The notes beneath the pieces were generated by a model. That model was not told the DNA's origin. It worked only from the letters and a program-made list of their open reading frames with translations, and did not search any database. Made by a program: the position numbers and the translations under genes. Shown here piece after piece: positions 47,076-59,800 of a stretch of DNA of 64,000 bases; within the stretch, counting starts at the first letter, position 1; every line of letters starts with the position of its first letter. Source of the stretch: Lepidodermella squamata (Eukaryota; Gastrotricha); assembly GCA_047495785.1 (NCBI GenBank), contig JBLDXI010000064.1, forward strand, positions 868,001-932,000. Reading direction: 5' to 3'.

Positions 47076-50000
47076 CAGCGAAATATCGGTCATCCGAAAT
47101 GTTAGCGAATCGCCTGCAAACGAGTTTCCCCGTGTTGCCACTATCAAATGAAGCAAGAATATGCGTGATTTGCCTGGGTTCAGCACGATTCCGCATAGCT
47201 GCGATGCGTACAAGGGTTGAAAACAACGTTCCAGCCTGTTTTGGCTGGCAGCGTAATATCGGTCATCCGAAATGTTGCGAATCGCCTGCAAACGAGTTTG
47301 CCCGTGTTGCCACTATCAAATGAAGCAAGAATATGCGTGATTTCCCTGGGTTCAGCACGATTCCGCATAGCTGCGATGCGTACAAGGGTTGAAAACAACG
47401 TTCCAGCCTGTTTTGGCTGGCAGCGAAATATCGGTCATCCGAAATGTTAGCGAATCGCCTGCAAACGTGTTTCCCCGTGTTGCCACTATCAAATGAAGCA
47501 AGAATATGCGTGATTTGCCTGGGTTCAGCACGATTCCGCATAGCTGCGATGCGTACAAGGGTTGGAAACAGCGTTACAGCCTGTTTTGGCTGGCAGCGTA
47601 ATATCGGTCATCCGAAATGTTGCGAATCGCCTGCAAACGAGTTTGCCCGTGTTGCCACTATCAAATGAAGCAAGAATATGCGTGATTTCCCTGGGTTCAG
47701 CACGATTCCGCATAGCTGCGATGCGTACAAGGGTTGAAAACAACGTTCCAGCCTGTTTTGGCTGGCAGCGAAATATCGGTCATCCGAAATGTTAGCGAAT
47801 CGCCTGCAAACGAGTTTCCCCGTGTTGCCACTATCAAATGAAGCAAGAATATGCGTGAATTGCCTGGGTACAGCACGATTCCGCATAGCTGCGATGCGTA
47901 CAAGGGTTGAAAACAGCGTTCCAGCCTGTTTTGGCTGGCAGCGAAATATCGGTCATCCGAAATGTTAGCGAATCGCCTGCAAACGAGTTTGCCCGTGTTG
48001 CCACTATCAAATGAAGCAAGAATATGCGTGATTTGCCTGGGTTCAGCACGATTCCGCATAGCTGCGATGCGTACAAGGGTTGAAAACAGCGTTCCAGTTT
48101 GTTTTGGCTGGCAGCGAAATATCGGTCATCCGAAATGTTAACGAATCGCCTGCAAACGAGTTTGCCCGTGTTGCCACTATCAAATGAAGCAAGAATATGC
48201 GTGATTTGCCTGGGTTCAGCACGATTCCGCATAGCTGCGATGCGTACAAGGGTTGAAAACAGAGTTCCAGCCTGTTTTGGCTGGCAGCGAAATATCGGTC
48301 ATCCGAAATGTTAGCAAATCGCCTGCAAACGAGTTTGCCCGTGTTGCCACTATCAAATGAAGCAAGAATATGCGTGAATTGCCTGGGTACAGCACGATTC
48401 CGCATAGCTGCGATGCGTACAAGGGTTGAAAACAGCGTTCCAGCCTGTTTTGGCTGGCAGCGAAATATCGGTCATCCGAAATGTTAGCAAATCGCCTGCA
48501 AACGAGTTTCCCCGTGTTGCCACTATCAAATGAAGCAAGAATATGCGTGATTTGCCTGGGTTCAGCACGATTCCGCATAGCTGCGATGCGTACAAGGGTT
48601 GAAAACAGCGTTTCAGCCTGTTTTGGCTGGCAGCGAAATATCGGTCATCCGAAATGTTAGCAAATCGCCTGCAAACGAGTTTCCCCGTGTTGCACTATCA
48701 AATGAAGCAAGAATATGCGTGATTTGCCTGGGTTCAGCACGATTCCGTATAGCTGCGATGCGTACAAGGGTTGAAAACAGCGTTACAGCCTGTTTTGGCT
48801 GGCAGCGAAATATCGGTCATCCGAAATGTTAGCGAATCGCCTGCAAACGTGTTTGCCCGTGTTGCCACTATCAAATGAAGCAAGAATATGCGTGAATTGC
48901 CTGGGTACAGCACGATTCCGCATAGCTGCGATGCGTACAAGGGTTGAAAACAGCGTTCCAGCCTGTTTTGGCTGGCAGCGAAATATCGGTCATCCGAAAT
49001 GTTGCGAATCGCCTGCAAACGAGTTTGACCGTGTTGCCACTATCAAATGAAGCAAGAATATGCGTGATTTGCCTGGGTTTCAGCACGATTCCGCATAGCT
49101 GCGATGCGTACAAGGGTTGAAAACAGCGTTCCAGCCTGTTTTGGCTGGCAGCGAAATATCGGTCATCCGAAATGTTAGCGAATCGCCTGCAAACGTGTTT
49201 GCCCGTGTTGCCACTATCAAATGAAGCAAGAATATGCGTGAATTGCCTGGGTACAGCACGATTCCGCATAGCTGCGATGCGTACAAGGGTTGAAAACAGC
49301 GTTCCAGCCTGTTTTGGCTGGCAGCGAAATATCGGTCATCCGAAATGTTAGCGAATCGCCTGCAAACGTGTTTGCCCGTGTTGCCACTATCAAATGAAGC
49401 AAGAATATGCGTGAATTGCCTGGGTACAGCACGATTCCGCATAGCTGCGATGCGTACAAGGGTTGAAAACAGCGTTCCAGCCTGTTTTGGCTGGCAGCGA
49501 AATATCGGTCATCCGAAATGTTGCGAATCGCCTGCAAACGAGTTTGACCGTGTTGCCACTATCAAATGAAGCAAGAATATGCGTGATTTGCCTGGGTTCA
49601 GCACGATTACGCATAGCTGCGATGCGTACAAGGGTTGAAAACAGCGTTCCAGCCTGTTTTGGCTGGCAGCGAAATATCGGTCATCCGAAATGTTGCGAAT
49701 CGCCTGCAAACGAGTTTGACCGTGTTGCCACTATCAAATGAAGCAAGAATATGCGTGAATTGCCTGGGTACAGCACGATTCCGCATAGCTGCGATGCGTA
49801 CAAGGGTTGAAAAACAGCGTTCCAGCCTGTTTTGGCTGGCAGCGAAATATCGGTCATCCGAAATGTTGCGAATCGCCTGCAAACGAGTTTGACCGTGTTG
49901 CCACTATCAAATGAAGCAAGAATATGCGTGATTTGCCTGGGTTCAGCACGATTCCGCATAGCTGCGATGCGTACAAGGGTTGAAAACAGCGTTCCAGCCT

Positions 50001-50794
50001 GTTTTGGCTGGCAGCGAAATATCGGTCATCCGAAATGTTAGCGAATCGCCTGCAAACGAGTTTGCTCGTGTTGCCACTATCAAATGAAGCAAGAATATGA
50101 GTGATTTGCCTGGGTTCAGCACGATTCCGCATAGCTGCGATGCGTACAAGGGTTGAAAACAGCGTTCCAGCCTGTTTTGGCTGGCAGCGAAATATCGGTC
50201 ATCCGAAATGTTAGCAAATCGCCTGCAAACGAGTTTCCCCGTGTTGCCACTATCAAATGAAGCAAGAATATGCGTGATTTGCCTGGGTTCAGCACGATTC
50301 CGCATAGCTGCGATGCGTACAAGGGTTGAAAACAGCGTTTCAGCCTGTTTTGGCTGGCAGCGAAATATCGGTCATCCGAAATGTTAGCGAATCGCCTGCA
50401 AACGTGTTTGCCCGTGTTGCCACTATCAAATGAAGCAAGAATATGCGTGAATTGCCTGGGTACAGCACGATTCCGCATAGCTGCGATGCGTACAAGGGTT
50501 GAAAACAGCGTTCCAGCCCTGTTTTGGCTGGCAGCGAAATATCGGTCATCCGAAATGTTAGCGAATCGCCTGCAAACGTGTTTGCCCGTGTTGCCACTAT
50601 CAAATGAAGCAAGAATATGCGTGAATTGCCTGGGTACAGCACGATTCCGCATAGCTGCGATGCGTACAAGGGTTGAAAACAGCGTTCCAGCCTGTTTTGG
50701 CTGGCAGCGAAATATCGGTCATCCGAAATGTTGCGAATCGCCTGCAAACGAGTTTGACCGTGTTGCCACTATCAAATGAAGCAAGAATATGCGT

Positions 50795-50824
50795 GATTTG
50801 CCTGGGTTCAGCACGATTACGCAT
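50795..50824. other. Palindrome centre / inversion junction
   Basis: The left arm ends in AAGAATATGCGT at 50794 and its reverse complement ACGCATATTCTT starts at 50819. The 24-nt spacer 50795-50818 is ordinary monomer sequence, beginning GATTTGCCTGGG. ACGCAT at 50819-50824 belongs to both arms. A local monomer variant at 49,609 reads GATTACGCATAGC, so the left arm would have continued through the same six bases. The switch therefore occurs at a 6-bp microhomology. Confidence 0.95.
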
Positions 50825-53800
50825 ATTCTTGCTTCATTTGATAGTGGCAACACGGTCAAACTCGTTTGCAGGCGATTCGCAACATTTCGGATGACCGATA
50901 TTTCGCTGCCAGCCAAAACAGGCTGGAACGCTGTTTTCAACCCTTGTACGCATCGCAGCTATGCGGAATCGTGCTGTACCCAGGCAATTCACGCATATTC
51001 TTGCTTCATTTGATAGTGGCAACACGGGCAAACACGTTTGCAGGCGATTCGCTAACATTTCGGATGACCGATATTTCGCTGCCAGCCAAAACAGGCTGGA
51101 ACGCTGTTTTCAACCCTTGTACGCATCGCAGCTATGCGGAATCGTGCTGTACCCAGGCAATTCACGCATATTCTTGCTTCATTTGATAGTGGCAACACGG
51201 GCAAACACGTTTGCAGGCGATTCGCTAACATTTCGGATGACCGATATTTCGCTGCCAGCCAAAACAGGCTGAAACGCTGTTTTCAACCCTTGTACGCATC
51301 GCAGCTATGCGGAATCGTGCTGAACCCAGGCAAATCACGCATATTCTTGCTTCATTTGATAGTGGCAACACGGGGAAACTCGTTTGCAGGCGATTTGCTA
51401 ACATTTCGGATGACCGATATTTCGCTGCCAGCCAAAACAGGCTGGAACGCTGTTTTCAACCCTTGTACGCATCGCAGCTATGCGAATCGTGCTGACACCA
51501 GGCAAATCACTCATATTCTTGCTTCATTTGATAGTGGCAACACGAGCAAACTCGTTTGCAGGCGATTCGCTAACATTTCGGATGACCGATATTTCGCTGC
51601 CAGCCAAAACAGGCTGGAACGCTGTTTTCAACCCTTGTACGCATCGCAGCTATGCGGAATCGTGCTGAACCCAGGCAAATCACGCATATTCTTGCTTCAT
51701 TTGATAGTGGCAACACGGTCAAACTCGTTTGCAGGCGATCGCAACATTTCGGATGACCGATATTTCGCTGCCAGCCAAAACAGGCTGGAACGCTGTTTTC
51801 AACCCTTGTACGCATCGCAGCTATGCGGAATCGTGCTGTACCCAGGCAATTCACGCATATTCTTGCTTCATTTGATAGTGGCAACACGGTCAAACTCGTT
51901 TGCAGGCGATTCGCAACATTTCGGATGACCGATATTTCGCTGCCAGCCAAAACAGGCTGGAACGCTGTTTTCAACCCTTGTACGCATCGCAGCTATGCGT
52001 AATCGTGCTGAACCCAGGCAAATCACGCATATTCTTGCTTCATTTGATAGTGGCAACACGGTCAAACTCGTTTGCAGGCGATTCGCAACATTTCGGATGA
52101 CCGATATTTCGCTGCCAGCCAAAACAGGCTGGAACGCTGTTTTCAACCCTTGTACGCATCGCAGCTATGCGGAATCGTGCTGTACCCAGGCAATTCACGC
52201 ATATTCTTGCTTCATTTGATAGTGGCAACACGGGCAAACACGTTTGCAGGCGATTCGCTAACATTTCGGATGACCGATATTTCGCTGCCAGCCAAAACAG
52301 GCTGGAACGCTGTTTTCAACCCTTGTACGCATCGCAGCTATGCGGAATCGTGCTGTACCCAGGCAATTCACGCATATTCTTGCTTCATTGATAGTGGCAA
52401 CACGGGCAAACACGTTTGCAGGCGATTCGCTAACATTTCGGATGACCGATATTTCGCTGCCAGCCAAAACAGGCTGGAACGCTGTTTTCAACCCTTGTAC
52501 GCATCGCAGCTATGCGGAATCGTGCTGAACCCAGGCAAATCACGCATATTCTTGCTTCATTTGATAGTGGCAACACGGTTCAAACTCGTTTGCAGGCGAT
52601 TCGCAACATTTCGGATGACCGATATTTCGCTGCCAGCCAAAACAGGCTGGAACGCTGTTTTCAACCCTTGTACGCATCGCAGCTATGCGGAATCGTGCTG
52701 TACCCAGGCAATTCACGCATATTCTTGCTTCATTTGATAGTGGCAACACGGGCAAACACGTTTGCAGGCGATTCGCTAACATTTCGGATGACCGATATTT
52801 CGCTGCCCAGCCAAAACAGGCTGTAACGCTGTTTTCAACCCTTGTACGCATCGCAGCTATACGGAATCGTGCTGAACCCAGGCAAATCACGCATATTCTT
52901 GCTTCATTTGATAGTGGCAACACGGGGAAACTCGTTTGCAGGCGATTTGCTAACATTTCGGATGACCGATATTTCGCTGCCAGCCAAAACAGGCTGAAAC
53001 GCTGTTTTCAACCCTTGTACGCATCGCAGCTATGCGGAATCGTGCTGAACCCAGGCAAATCACGCATATTCTTGCTTCATTTGATAGTGGCAACACGGGG
53101 AAACTCGTTTGCAGGCGATTTGCTAACATTTCGGATGACCGATATTTCGCTGCCAGCCAAAACAGGCTGGAACGCTGTTTTCAACCCTTGTACGCATCGC
53201 AGCTATGCGGAATCGTGCTGTACCCAGGCAATTCACGCATATTCTTGCTTCATTTGATAGTGCAACACGGGCAAACTCGTTTGCAGGCGATTTGCTAACA
53301 TTTCGGATGACCGATATTTCGCTGCCAGCCAAAACAGGCTGGAACTCTGTTTTCAACCCTTGTACGCATCGCAGCTATGCGGAATCGTGCTGAACCCAGG
53401 CAAATCACGCATATTCTTGCTTCATTTGATAGTGGCAACACGGGCAAACTCGTTTGCAGGCGATTCGTTAACATTTCGGATGACCGATATTTCGCTGCAG
53501 CCAAACAAACTGGAACGCTGTTTTCAACCCTTGTACGCATCGCAGCTATGCGGAATCGTGCTGAACCCAGGCAAATCACGCATATTCTTGCTTCATTTGA
53601 TAGTGGCAACACGGGCAAACTCGTTTGCAGGCGATTCGCTAACATTTCGGATGACCGATATTTCGCTGCCAGCCAAAACAGGCTGGAACGCTGTTTTCAA
53701 CCCTTGTACGCATCGCAGCTATGCGGAATCGTGCTGTACCCAGGCAATTCACGCATATTCTTGCTTCATTTGATAGTGGCAACACGGGGAAACTCGTTTG

Positions 53801-56800
53801 CAGGCGATTCGCTAACATTTCGGATGACCGATATTTCGCTGCCAGCCAAAACAGGCTGGAACGTTGTTTTCAACCCTTGTACGCATCGCAGCTATGCGGA
53901 ATCGTGCTGAACCCAGGGAAATCACGCATATTCTTGCTTCATTTGATAGTGGCAACACGGGCAAACTCGTTTGCAGGCGATTCGCAACATTTCGGATGAC
54001 CGATATTACGCTGCCAGCCAAAACAGGCTGTAACGCTGTTTCCAACCCTTGTACGCATCGCAGCTATGCGGAATCGTGCTGAACCCAGGCAAATCACGCA
54101 TATTCTTGCTTCATTTGATAGTGGCAACACGGGGAAACACGTTTGCAGGCGATTCGCTAACATTTCGGATGACCGATATTTCGCTGCCAGCCAAAACAGG
54201 CTGGAACGTTGTTTTCAACCCTTGTACGCATCGCAGCTATGCGGAATCGTGCTGAACCCCAGGGAAATCACGCATATTCTTGCTTCATTTGATAGTGGCA
54301 ACACGGGCAAACTCGTTTGCAGGCGATTCGCAACATTTCGGATGACCGATATTACGCTGCCAGCCAAAACAGGCTGGAACGTTGTTTTCAACCCTTGTAC
54401 GCATCGCAGCTATGCGGATCGTGCTGAACCCAGGCAAATCACGCATATTCTTGCTTCATTTGATAGTGGCAACACGGGGAAACTCGTTTTGCAGGCGATT
54501 CGCTAACATTTCGGATGACCGATATTTCGCTGCTAGCCAAAACAGGCTGGAACGTTGTTTTCAACCCTTGTACGCATCGCAGCTATGCGGAATCGTGCTG
54601 AACCCAGGGAAATCACGCATATTCTTGCTTCATTTGATAGTGGCAACACGGGCAAACTCGTTTGCAGGCGATTCGCAACATTTCGGATGACCGATATTAC
54701 GCTGCCAGCCAAAACAGGCTGTAACGCTGTTTCCAACCCTTGTACGCATCGCAGCTATGCGGAATCGTGCTGAACCCAGGCAAATCACGCATATTCTTGC
54801 TTCATTTGATCGTGGCAACACGGGCAAACTCGTTTGCAGGCGATTCGCTAACATTTCGGATGACCGATATTTCGCTGCCAGCCAAAACAGGCTGTAACGC
54901 TGTTTCCAACCCTTGTACGCATCGCAGCTATGCGGAATCGTGCTGAACCCAGGCAAATCACGCATATTCTTGCTTCATTTGATAGTGGCAACACGGGCAA
55001 ACACGTTTGCAGGCGATTCGCTAACATTTCGGATGACCGATATTTCGCTGCCAGCCAAAACAGGCTGGAACGCTGTTTTCAACCCTTGTACGCATCGCAG
55101 CTATGCGGAATCGTGCTGAACCCAGGCAAATCACGCATATTCTTGCTTCATTTGATAGTGGCAACACGGGGAAACTCGTTTGCAGGCGATTCGCTAACAT
55201 TTCGGATGACCGATATTTCGCTGCCAGCCAAAACAGGCTGTAACGCTGTTTTCAACCCCTTGTACGCATCGCAGCTATACGGAATCGTGCTGAACCCAGA
55301 TAAATCACGCATATTCTTGCTTCATTTGATAGTGGCAACACGGGCAAACACGTTTGCAGGCGATTCGCTAACATTTCGGATGACCGATATTTCGCTGCCA
55401 GCCAAAACAGGCTGGAACGCTGTTTTCAACCCTTGTACGCCTCGCAGCTATGCGGAATCGTGCTGAACCCAGGCAAATCACGCATATTCTTGCTTCATTT
55501 GATAGTGGCAACACGGGGAAACTCGTTTGCAGGCGATTCGCTAACATTTCGGATGACCGATATTTCGCTGCCAGCCAAAACAGGCTGTAACGCTGTTTTC
55601 AACCCTTGTACGCATCGCAGCTATACGGAATCGTGCTGAACCCAGATAAATCACGCATATTCTTGCTTCATTTGATAGTGGCAACACGGGCAAACACGTT
55701 TGCAGGCGATTCGCTAACATTTCGGATGACCGATATTTCGCTGCCAGCCAAAAACAGGCTGGAACGCTGTTTTCAACCCTTGTACGCATCGCAGCTATGC
55801 GGAATCGTGCTGAACCCAGGCAAATCACGCATATTCTTGCTTCATTTGATAGTGGCAACACGGGCAAACTCGTTTGCAGGCGATTCGCTAACATTTCGGA
55901 TGACCGATATTTCGCTGCCAGCCAAAACAGGCTGGAACGCTGTTTTCAACCCTTGTACGCATCGCAGCTATGCGGAATCGTGCTGAACCCAGGCAATTCA
56001 CGCATATTCTTGCTTCATTTGATAGTGGCAACACGGGCAAACTCGTTTGCAGGCGATTCGTTAACATTTCGGATGACCGATATTTCGCTGCCAGCCAAAA
56101 CAGGCTGGAACGCTGTTTTCAACCCTTGTACGCATCGCAGCTATGCGGAATCGTGCTGAACCCAGGCAAATCACGCATATTCTTGCTTCATTTGATAGTG
56201 GCAACACGGGCAAACTCGTTTGCAGGCGATTCGCTAACATTTCGGATGACCGATATTTCGCTGCCAGCCAAAACAGGCTGGAACGCTGTTTTCAACCCTT
56301 GTACGCATCGCAGCTATGCGGAATCGTGCTGAACCCAGGCAAATCACGCATATTCTTGCTTCATTTGATAGTGGCAACACGGGGAAACTCGTTTGCAGGC
56401 GATTCGCTAATATTTCGGATGACCGATATTTCGCTGCCAGCCAAAACAGGCTGTAACGCTGTTTTCAACCCTTGTACGCATCGCAGCTATGCGGAATCGT
56501 GCTGTACCCAGGCAAATCACGCATATTCTTGCTTCATTTGATCGTGGACAACACGGGCAAACTCGTTTGCAGGCGATTCGCTAACATTTCGGATGACCGA
56601 TATTTCGCTGCCAGCCAAAACAGGCTGGAACGCTGTTTTCAACCCTTGTACGCATCGCAGCTATGCGGAATCGTGCTGAACCCAGGCAAATCACGCATAT
56701 TCTTGCTTCATTTGATAGTGGCAACACGGGGAAACTCGTTTGCAGGCGATTCGCTAACATTTCGGATGACCGATATTTCGCTGCCAGCCAAAACAGGCTG

Positions 56801-59800
56801 TAACGCTGTTTTCAACCCTTGTACGCATCGCAGCTATACGGAATCGTGCTGAACCCAGATAAATCACGCATATTCTTGCTTCATTTGATAGTGGCAACAC
56901 GGGCAAACACGTTTGCAGGCGATTCGCTAACATTTCGGATGACCGATATTTCGCTGCCAGCCAAAACAGGCTGGAACGCTGTTTTCAACCCCTTGTACGC
57001 CTCGCAGCTATGCGGAATCGTGCTGAACCCAGGCAAATCACGCATATTCTTGCTTCATTTGATAGTGGCAACACGGGGAAACTCGTTTGCAGGCGATTCG
57101 CTAATATTTCGGATGACCGATATTTCGCTGCCAGCCAAAACAGGCTGTAACGCTGTTTCCAACCCTTGTACGCATCGCAGCTATGCGGAATCGTGCTGAA
57201 CCCAGGCAAATCACGCATATTCTTGCTTCATTTGATCGTGGCAACACGGGCAAACTCGTTTGCAGGCGATTCGCTAACATTTCGGATGACCGATATTTCG
57301 CTGCCAGCCAAAACAGGCTGTAACGCTGTTTCCAACCCTTGTACGCATCGCAGCTATGCGGAATCGTGCTGAACCCAGGCAAATCACGCATATTCTTGCT
57401 TCATTTGATAGTGGCAACACGGGCAAAACACGTTTGCAGGCGATTCGCTAACATTTCGGATGACCGATATTTCGCTGCCAGCCAAAACAGGCTGGAACGC
57501 TGTTTTCAACCCTTGTACGCATCGCAGCTATGCGGAATCGTGCTGTACCCAGGCAAATCACGCATATTCTTGCTTCATTTGATAGTGGCAACACGGGCAA
57601 ACACGTTTGCAGGCGATTCGCTAACATTTCGGATGACCGATATTTCGCTGCCAGCCAAAACAGGCTGTAACGCTGTTTTCAACCCTTGTACGCATCGCAG
57701 CTATACGGAATCGTGCTGAACCCAGATAAATCACGCATATTCTTGCTTCATTTGATAGTGGCAACACGGGCAAACTCGTTTGCAGGCGATTCGCTAACAT
57801 TTCGGATGACCGATATTTCGCTGCAGCCAAAACAGGCTGGAACGCTGTTTTCAACCCTTGTACGCATCGCAGCTATGCGGAATCGTGCTGAACCCAGGCA
57901 ATTCACGCATATTCTTGCTTCATTTGATAGTGGCAACACGGGCAAACTCGTTTGCAGGCGATTCGTTAACATTTCGGATGACCGATATTTCGCTGCCAGC
58001 CAAAACAGGCTGGAACGCTGTTTTCAACCCTTGTACGCATCGCAGCTATGCGGAATCGTGCTGAACCCAGGCAAATCACGCATATTCTTGCTTCATTTGA
58101 TAGTGGCAACACGGGCAAACTCGTTTGCAGGCGATTCGCTAACATTTCGGATGACCGATATTTCGCTGCCAGCCAAAACAGGCTGGAACGCTGTTTTCAA
58201 CCCTTGTACGCCTCGCAGCTATGCGGAATCGTGCTGAACCCAGGCAAATCACGCATATTCTTGCTTCATTTGATAGTGGCAACACGGGGAAACTCGTTTG
58301 CAGGCGATTCGCTAACATTTCGGATGACCGATATTTCGCTGCCAGCCAAAACAGGCTGTAACGCTGTTTTCAACCCTTGTACGCATCGCAGCTATACGGA
58401 ATCGTGCTGAACCCAGATAAATCACGCATATTCTTGCTTCATTTGATAGTGGCAACACGGGCAAACACGTTTGCAGGCGATTCGCTAACATTTCGGATGA
58501 CCGATATTTCGCTGCCAGCCAAAACAGGCTGGAACGCTGTTTTCAACCCTTGTACGCATCGCAGCTATGCGGAATCGTGCTGAACCCAGGCAAATCACGC
58601 ATATTCTTGCTTCATTTGATAGTGGCAACACGGGCAAACTCGTTTGCAGGCGATTCGCTAACATTTCGGATGACCGATATTTCGCTGCCAGCCAAAACAG
58701 GCTGGAAACGCTGTTTTCAACCTTGTACGCATCGCAGCTATGCGGAATCGTGCTGAACCCAGGCAATTCACGCATATTCTTGCTTCATTTGATAGTGGCA
58801 ACACGGGCAAACTCGTTTGCAGGCGATTCGTTAACATTTCGGATGACCGATATTTCGCTGCCAGCCAAAACAGGCTGGAACGCTGTTTTCAACCCTTGTA
58901 CGCATCGCAGCTATGCGGAATCGTGCTGAACCCAGGCAAATCACGCATATTCTTGCTTCATTTGATAGTGGCAACACGGGCAAACTCGTTTGCAGGCGAT
59001 TCGCTAACATTTCGGATGACCGATATTTCGCTGCCAGCCAAAACAGGCTGGAACGCTGTTTTCAACCCTTGTACGCATCGCAGCTATGCGGAATCGTGCT
59101 GAACCCAGGCAAATCACGCATATTCTTGCTTCATTTGATAGTGGCAACACGGGGAAACTCGTTTGCAGGCGATTCGCTAATATTTCGGATGACCGATATT
59201 TCGCTGCCAGCCAAAACAGGCTGTAACGCTGTTTTCAACCCTTGTACGCATCGCAGCTATGCGGAATCGTGCTGTACCCAGGCAAATCACGCATATTCTT
59301 GCTTCATTTGATAGTGGCAACACGGGCAAACTCGTTTGCAGGCGATTTGCTAACATTTCGGATGACGATATTTCGCTGCCAGCCAAAACAGGCTGTAACG
59401 CTGTTTCAAACCCTTTTACGCATCGCAGCTATGCGGAATCGTGCTGAACCCAGGCAAATCACGCATATTCTTGCTTCATTTGATAGTGGCAACACGGGCA
59501 AACACGTTTGCAGGCGATTCGCTAATATTTCGGATGACCGATATTTCGCTGCCAGCCAAAACAGGCTGGAACGCTGTTTTCAACCCTTGTACGCATCGCA
59601 GCTATGCGGAATCGTGCTGTACCCAGACAATTCACGCATATTCTTGCTTCATTTGATAGTGGCAACACGGGCAAACTCGTTTGCAGGCGATTCGTTAACA
59701 TTTCAGATGACCGATATTTCGCTGCCAGCCAAAACAGGCTGTAACGCTGTTTCAACCCTTGTACGCATCGCAGCTATACGGAATCGTGCTGAACCCAGAT

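Larger units (their letters stand above)
14203..50818 (+). repeat. 173-bp satellite array, forward orientation (left arm)
   Basis: About 212 head-to-tail copies of a 173-bp monomer of about 50% GC. Taking ATGCGTGATTTGCCTGGG as monomer start, other landmarks are TTGGCTGGCAGCGAAATATC (about +81), AATGTTAGCGAATCGCC (about +111) and ACTATCAAATGAAGCAAGAAT at the end (20-base core shown in part elsewhere). Neighbouring copies differ at a few diagnostic sites only: G/A in GTT(G/A)GAAAC-type contexts, C/A before CAGCC, T/A in GGG(T)(T/A)CAGC, and GAGTTTGCCC versus GTGTTTGCCC versus GAGTTTCCCC. Register is exact (multiples of 173) from 14.2 to 48.6 kb, apart from a recurrent 172-bp subtype. 173 is not a multiple of three and stops recur in all frames, so it is not coding. 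Length and homogeneity fit a centromeric or pericentromeric satellite. Confidence 0.97.

Noticed and set aside
14203-50818. CENP-B box in the monomer
   Set aside because: The reverse strand has TTCGGATGA, which matches the first half of the consensus, but the essential CGGG half does not follow, and no other site fits.
50795-50824. Sequencing hairpin adapter at the palindrome centre
   Set aside because: The 24-nt spacer is normal satellite sequence. No adapter-like sequence is present.
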